From NCBI RefSeq assembly GCF_003412465.1, contig NZ_QTJV01000015.1, positions 92,175-156,174 of the forward strand: a DNA stretch of 64,000 nucleotides. Reading direction: 5' to 3'. The position numbers were made by a program, and so were the translations under genes. The stretch is from Chitinophaga silvisoli (GTDB lineage: Bacteria; Bacteroidota; Bacteroidia; Chitinophagales; Chitinophagaceae). Below are positions 60,982 to 64,000 of the stretch, piece after piece; the stretch's first letter is position 1; every line of letters starts with the position of its first letter. The notes under the pieces were generated by a model, which was not told where the DNA came from, did not search any database, and was given only the letters and a program-made list of their open reading frames with translations.

Positions 60982-62691
60982 ATGATTAAGTATTTGAAAA
61001 AATCTTTATTGATACCGTGCTTTCTCCTGATGGCATTGCGAATGACAGCTCAGGATCAGCAGTATTATATTTATATACAAAGCGAAAGGTCCCAGCCTTT
61101 CTATGTGCGCTTTGATGGTAAACTCCTCAGCTCTTCCGATAAAGGTTATATCATTATTCCCAAACTGCCTGCTGGTACAGCCAACATGCGTATAGGGTTT
61201 GCAAAAAGTGATGTACCTGAACAGCAATATATGGTGAAAGTGGGAGGAGCCAACGACCAGGGGTATTTACTGAAACAGGATGGCTTATATAATATCGTAA
61301 CGTTTGCAGCTACCAGACCCGTGAAGAGAGGAGAGGAGGCTGCAACGGCGGCAGCACAGGCACCGGCTCCTGCTCCGGTTGAAGCAGCAGCTGCATCCGT
61401 AACAGAGATACCGGCACCGGCTCCGGCCCCGGTAGAAACATCCGCAGCACCGGCTGCACCTGCTGTAGAGCCTCAGAAGGCTATGATGGATTCAATGCAA
61501 AAAGATCTGGCAGCGGCTTTCCCTGATAAAGATGCAGGAGTAACGGTAGGTCCTGGTAGCCGCCCGGTAAAACCTTCTAATAAATTTTCAGAATCCCTGG
61601 ACCGGGTTGTAAAAGACGACAGGCCAGAAGAACCTTTGGTAGATCCTAATGCGGGTACAGGTATGATCCTGGCACCAGCAAAGGATACAACTGAGGTTGC
61701 ACCGCAACCGGAGGGAAAGAAAGGACGTAAGAAACGCAGAGATAGAGAACCGCTGACAGCAGAAGAACAACAGATCCTGGCTGATGTTATGGCGGAAGAG
61801 CACAAAGCGGCGGATGTAGCAGCGGCTCCGGCTACAACAGCGCCAGCTACCCAGTCTCCGGATCCGGTAACAACTGATGTAGCTGTCACAGAGGCAGTCA
61901 ATGTTCCGGCAACGGCTCCTGCTCCTGAAGAAACACCTGTTCCTGAAAAGAAGTCTAAAAAGTCAAAGAAAAAGAAAGCAGATGATCCTGCTTTTATAGA
62001 TTTTCAGGATGGAAATGCGCAGGCAGCAGTAACAGAGGGTACGCCTGTACCTGTAGTTACTGAAGAAACAGCGCCTAAAAAGAAAAAGCGTAAAGCAGAT
62101 ACAGAAACAGAAGTAACTGATGCGACAGCAGCTACTCCTGCTACAACTACAGAAGAACCAGCTCCTGCAAAAAAGAAAAAGAGGGGTATAAATACAGAAG
62201 AGCATCCTAACAATATTCTGACGGATGATTCTTCCGGCTATGCGGTATCAGATCTGAATATAGATCACCCGAACAGGAAAGATCGTAAGAAGAAAAAGCA
62301 GGAGGCCGCTGAGGAAGGTGCAGTAGTTCCTGTAACAGCTGGTGCTGAGGTGCCTGCAGAAGAGAAAAAGACATCTTCTGTGAAAATGATCAATTCAGAT
62401 TGTGGGAAGGTGATGGATGATGAGACGTTCCGTAAGTTGCTCCGTAAGTTTGTAGGAGGAAAGGATGATGACGGAATGATCGATGCATTCAAAAAGCAGA
62501 CGAAGGGTTATTGTCTGGAGACATCCCAGGTAAAGACGCTGGTACAGCTATTGGGAACAGATGATTCCCGTTACCGTTTGCTGGATCAGGCTTATCCTAA
62601 GGTGTATGATTCAGAGCATTTCTCATCCCTGGAGAGTACATTGACAGATAATTATTACAAAGGTCGCTTCAAGGCAATGGTTCACAGGTAA
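60982..62691 (+). CDS. DUF4476 protein with long Ala/Pro/Lys-rich centre
   Basis: 569 residues from the ATG at 60982, which begins a signal peptide ending 'LRMTAQDQ'. Residues about 25-115 form a small beta domain ('YYIYIQSERSQPFYVRFDGK'). A low-complexity centre (about 115-460) is rich in Ala, Pro, Thr and Lys, with several basic blocks such as 'PKKKKRKADTE'. The last 100 residues ('CGKVMDDETFRKLLRKFVGG', 'QVKTLVQLLGTDDSRYRLLD') are a DUF4476 domain, common in secreted Bacteroidota proteins and without known function. Expected in the periplasm or at the surface. Confidence 0.8.
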   Translation: MIKYLKKSLLIPCFLLMALRMTAQDQQYYIYIQSERSQPFYVRFDGKLLSSSDKGYIIIPKLPAGTANMRIGFAKSDVPEQQYMVKVGGANDQGYLLKQDGLYNIVTFAATRPVKRGEEAATAAAQAPAPAPVEAAAASVTEIPAPAPAPVETSAAPAAPAVEPQKAMMDSMQKDLAAAFPDKDAGVTVGPGSRPVKPSNKFSESLDRVVKDDRPEEPLVDPNAGTGMILAPAKDTTEVAPQPEGKKGRKKRRDREPLTAEEQQILADVMAEEHKAADVAAAPATTAPATQSPDPVTTDVAVTEAVNVPATAPAPEETPVPEKKSKKSKKKKADDPAFIDFQDGNAQAAVTEGTPVPVVTEETAPKKKKRKADTETEVTDATAATPATTTEEPAPAKKKKRGINTEEHPNNILTDDSSGYAVSDLNIDHPNRKDRKKKKQEAAEEGAVVPVTAGAEVPAEEKKTSSVKMINSDCGKVMDDETFRKLLRKFVGGKDDDGMIDAFKKQTKGYCLETSQVKTLVQLLGTDDSRYRLLDQAYPKVYDSEHFSSLESTLTDNYYKGRFKAMVHR

Positions 62692-62710
62692 GCGCTTCAT
62701 CATAGAAAGG

Positions 62711-62755
62711 CAGAAGGCCACAGGTTGAATTTCAACTTGTGGCCTTCTGCTTTTT
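62711..62755 (+). terminator. intrinsic terminator
   Basis: An 18-bp stem with one G-T pair (62711-62728 with 62732-62749), then 'ctttttg', 20 bases past the DUF4476 stop. Confidence 0.9.
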
Positions 62756-62776
62756 GCGTCTTACCTTCGCGGCATT

Positions 62777-63529
62777 ATGAGATATTTTTTAGAGGTAGCA
62801 TATAAGGGAACCCAGTTCGGCGGCTTTCAGGTGCAGGATACGGCGCATACGGTGCAGGCGGAGATAGACAAAGCGATTAGTCTGCTGATGAGGGAGAAAG
62901 TGGAAACAACGGGTTCCAGCCGTACAGATGCGGGGGTACATGCGTTGCAGAACTTCCTGCATTTTGATATAGCGCAGCCTTTACATCCGCAATTCCTCTA
63001 TAAGGTAAATGCGATTCTGAGTCGGGATATTGTATTAAAGCAGGTATATGCGGTAAGTGATGAAGCGCATTCCCGGTTCGATGCCCTGAACAGGGCTTAT
63101 AAATATACCTTGTATACGCAGAAGGACCCTTTTATGCAGGATAGGGGATACTTCTATCCTTATAGCCTGGATTTTGACCTGATGCAGGAAGCGGCGGGAA
63201 TATTGAAGACTTATGAGAACTTCATGACCTTTAGTAAGCGGAATACGCAGGTGAGAACGTATAACTGTAATATCATGGAGTCGGGGTGGACGATAGAGGA
63301 GGGGCATATAGTATATCGTGTACGGGCTAATCGTTTTTTGAGGGGAATGGTGAGGGGCATGGTTGGTACAATGCTGAGGGTAGGGCGTGGAAAGCTGACG
63401 ATCGCGGGGTTCAGGGAAGCGATAGAGAAGCGGGATTGTACGTATGCAGACTTCGCGGTGCCGCCTCAGGGATTGTTCTTAATGCAGGTAGCGTATCCGG
63501 AGGGGGTGCTTGACAAAGGTATTTTTTAA
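62777..63529 (+). CDS. truA: tRNA pseudouridine(38-40) synthase
   Basis: 250 residues. 'VAYKGTQFGGFQVQ' opens the TruA fold, Asp51 in 'SSRTDAGVHA' is the catalytic aspartate, and 'RANRFLRGMVRGMVGTMLRV' is a conserved RNA-contact stretch. It isomerises U38-40 in the anticodon arm of many tRNAs. A -7-like TACCTTCG at 62762-62769 would start the message almost at the ATG, so the transcript may be nearly leaderless. Confidence 0.96.
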   Translation: MRYFLEVAYKGTQFGGFQVQDTAHTVQAEIDKAISLLMREKVETTGSSRTDAGVHALQNFLHFDIAQPLHPQFLYKVNAILSRDIVLKQVYAVSDEAHSRFDALNRAYKYTLYTQKDPFMQDRGYFYPYSLDFDLMQEAAGILKTYENFMTFSKRNTQVRTYNCNIMESGWTIEEGHIVYRVRANRFLRGMVRGMVGTMLRVGRGKLTIAGFREAIEKRDCTYADFAVPPQGLFLMQVAYPEGVLDKGIF

Positions 63530-63590
63530 AAATATAATGTTGATTATCAGGTGATTAGTTGGTTCGTGCCAGTTATCTTTCAAAAAAGAT

Positions 63591-63620
63591 TTTGCAGTAA
63601 AGAAAAAAGCCCTACTTTTG
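63591..63620 (+). promoter_or_regulatory. rRNA operon promoter P1
   Basis: TTTG at 63591-63594 and TACTTTTG at 63613-63620, 18 bases apart, fit the Bacteroidota -33/-7 consensus. The start would fall near 63628. Confidence 0.75.
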
Positions 63621-63745
63621 CATCCCGCTTTGATAGAAAGCACGGCACGAAAAGCTCTTTATTTATCCGTTTTGCAACAAGCTACAACTCTCTCCAGGCA
63701 AGCATTTGAGCTGATTATCGAAAGATAAAAAAATCTTAAAAAAGA

Positions 63746-63776
63746 TTTGGTAGAAATGAAAAAATAGCTACCTTTG
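63746..63776 (+). promoter_or_regulatory. rRNA operon promoter P2
   Basis: TTTG at 63746-63749 and TACCTTTG at 63769-63776 stand exactly 19 bases apart. It lies 155 bp downstream of P1, giving a tandem pair. Confidence 0.8.
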
Positions 63777-64000
63777 CAACCCCAACGCAAACGACGCGAA
63801 ACGGAAAAAGCTACGATGTTCGAATCACAAGGATTCATACAGATCGAATCTGAAACATCAACAAGTTCTGGTAAACAGGATAAGCTCTTTGAAAGATTGG
63901 AAACAACAGCATAATAAAACACAGGTAATTGTTTTAAGCGAAAAACATTAGATAATTCGTCTGATTTCGAGAGAAATTAGCCGGTATCAAAACTTCTTTA
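63777..64000 (+). other. leader of an rRNA operon (16S gene beyond the window)
   Basis: After two strong tandem promoters the sequence has no open frame but contains 'gataagctctttgaaagatt' (63880-63899), the boxA-like 'GCTCTTTGAAA' leader element typical before 16S rRNA in Bacteroidota. The start of 16S (agagtttgatcctggctcag) is not reached by 64000. The stretch 63530-63590 before P1 shows nothing. Confidence 0.7.

Overview
The window reads as a chromosomal segment of a Gram-negative Bacteroidota, most likely a member of the Chitinophagaceae such as Chitinophaga; the genus is an inference from gene content. The signs are a GH9 cellulase ending in a type IX secretion sorting domain, a FecR/ECF-sigma pair, a two-component sensor with a periplasmic beta-propeller, many SPII lipoproteins and Bacteroidota -33/-7 promoters (TTTG, about 19 bases, TAnnTTTG) before tRNA and rRNA genes. 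No complete insertion sequence, phage or CRISPR array was seen.

Layout. 1-2.5 kb: cut-off LTA-synthase-like sulfatase, a Crp/Fnr regulator and an SDR oxidoreductase. 2.8-9.3 kb: an AT-rich accessory islet (ADP-ribosylglycohydrolase, NHL-propeller lipoprotein, carboxylesterase, broken DUF6934 gene). Four decayed copies of a 'hairpin plus tRNA-Glu 3' end' lie between its genes and an intact tRNA-Glu ends it. 9.3-20.7 kb: acyl-CoA ligase, GH16 lipoprotein, GT-C-type membrane protein, ClC channel, dienelactone hydrolase divergent from a marR-MFS operon with an isochorismatase remnant, an AraC regulator divergent from a quinone oxidoreductase, and an AcuI/YhdH-like oxidoreductase. 20.7-29.6 kb: the GH9 enzyme, a HEAT-repeat protein, then a leftward cluster (membrane protein, AraC regulator, SnoaL-like protein, zinc macrodomain, class M sirtuin) behind a second tRNA-Glu.

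29.6-44 kb: gap and pgk, a dicarboxylate symporter, a large hybrid sensor kinase, a LemA-TPM-TPM cassette, a lone receiver protein, a truncated sigma factor with FecR, an M20 dipeptidase with an S4 protein, and lysA. 44-57 kb: an uncharacterised GAF-type protein, a 1215-residue phosphoesterase/outer-membrane-barrel fusion with an SdiA-regulated-type lipoprotein, an HD-PycTM fusion, and a rightward run of ppk1, thioredoxin-like, DUF4442 and beta-CASP nuclease genes. 57-64 kb: an 11-bp minisatellite, M1 aminopeptidase, biotin carrier protein, DUF4476 protein, truA, and the tandem promoters and leader of an rRNA operon whose 16S gene lies beyond the right edge.

The best leads for new biology are the sirtuin-macrodomain-SnoaL operon (reversible protein ADP-ribosylation), the HD-PycTM fusion without a neighbouring cyclase, the tRNA-Glu-derived repeat islet and the phosphoesterase-barrel fusion. 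All domain names come from reading motifs by eye; no database search was run.
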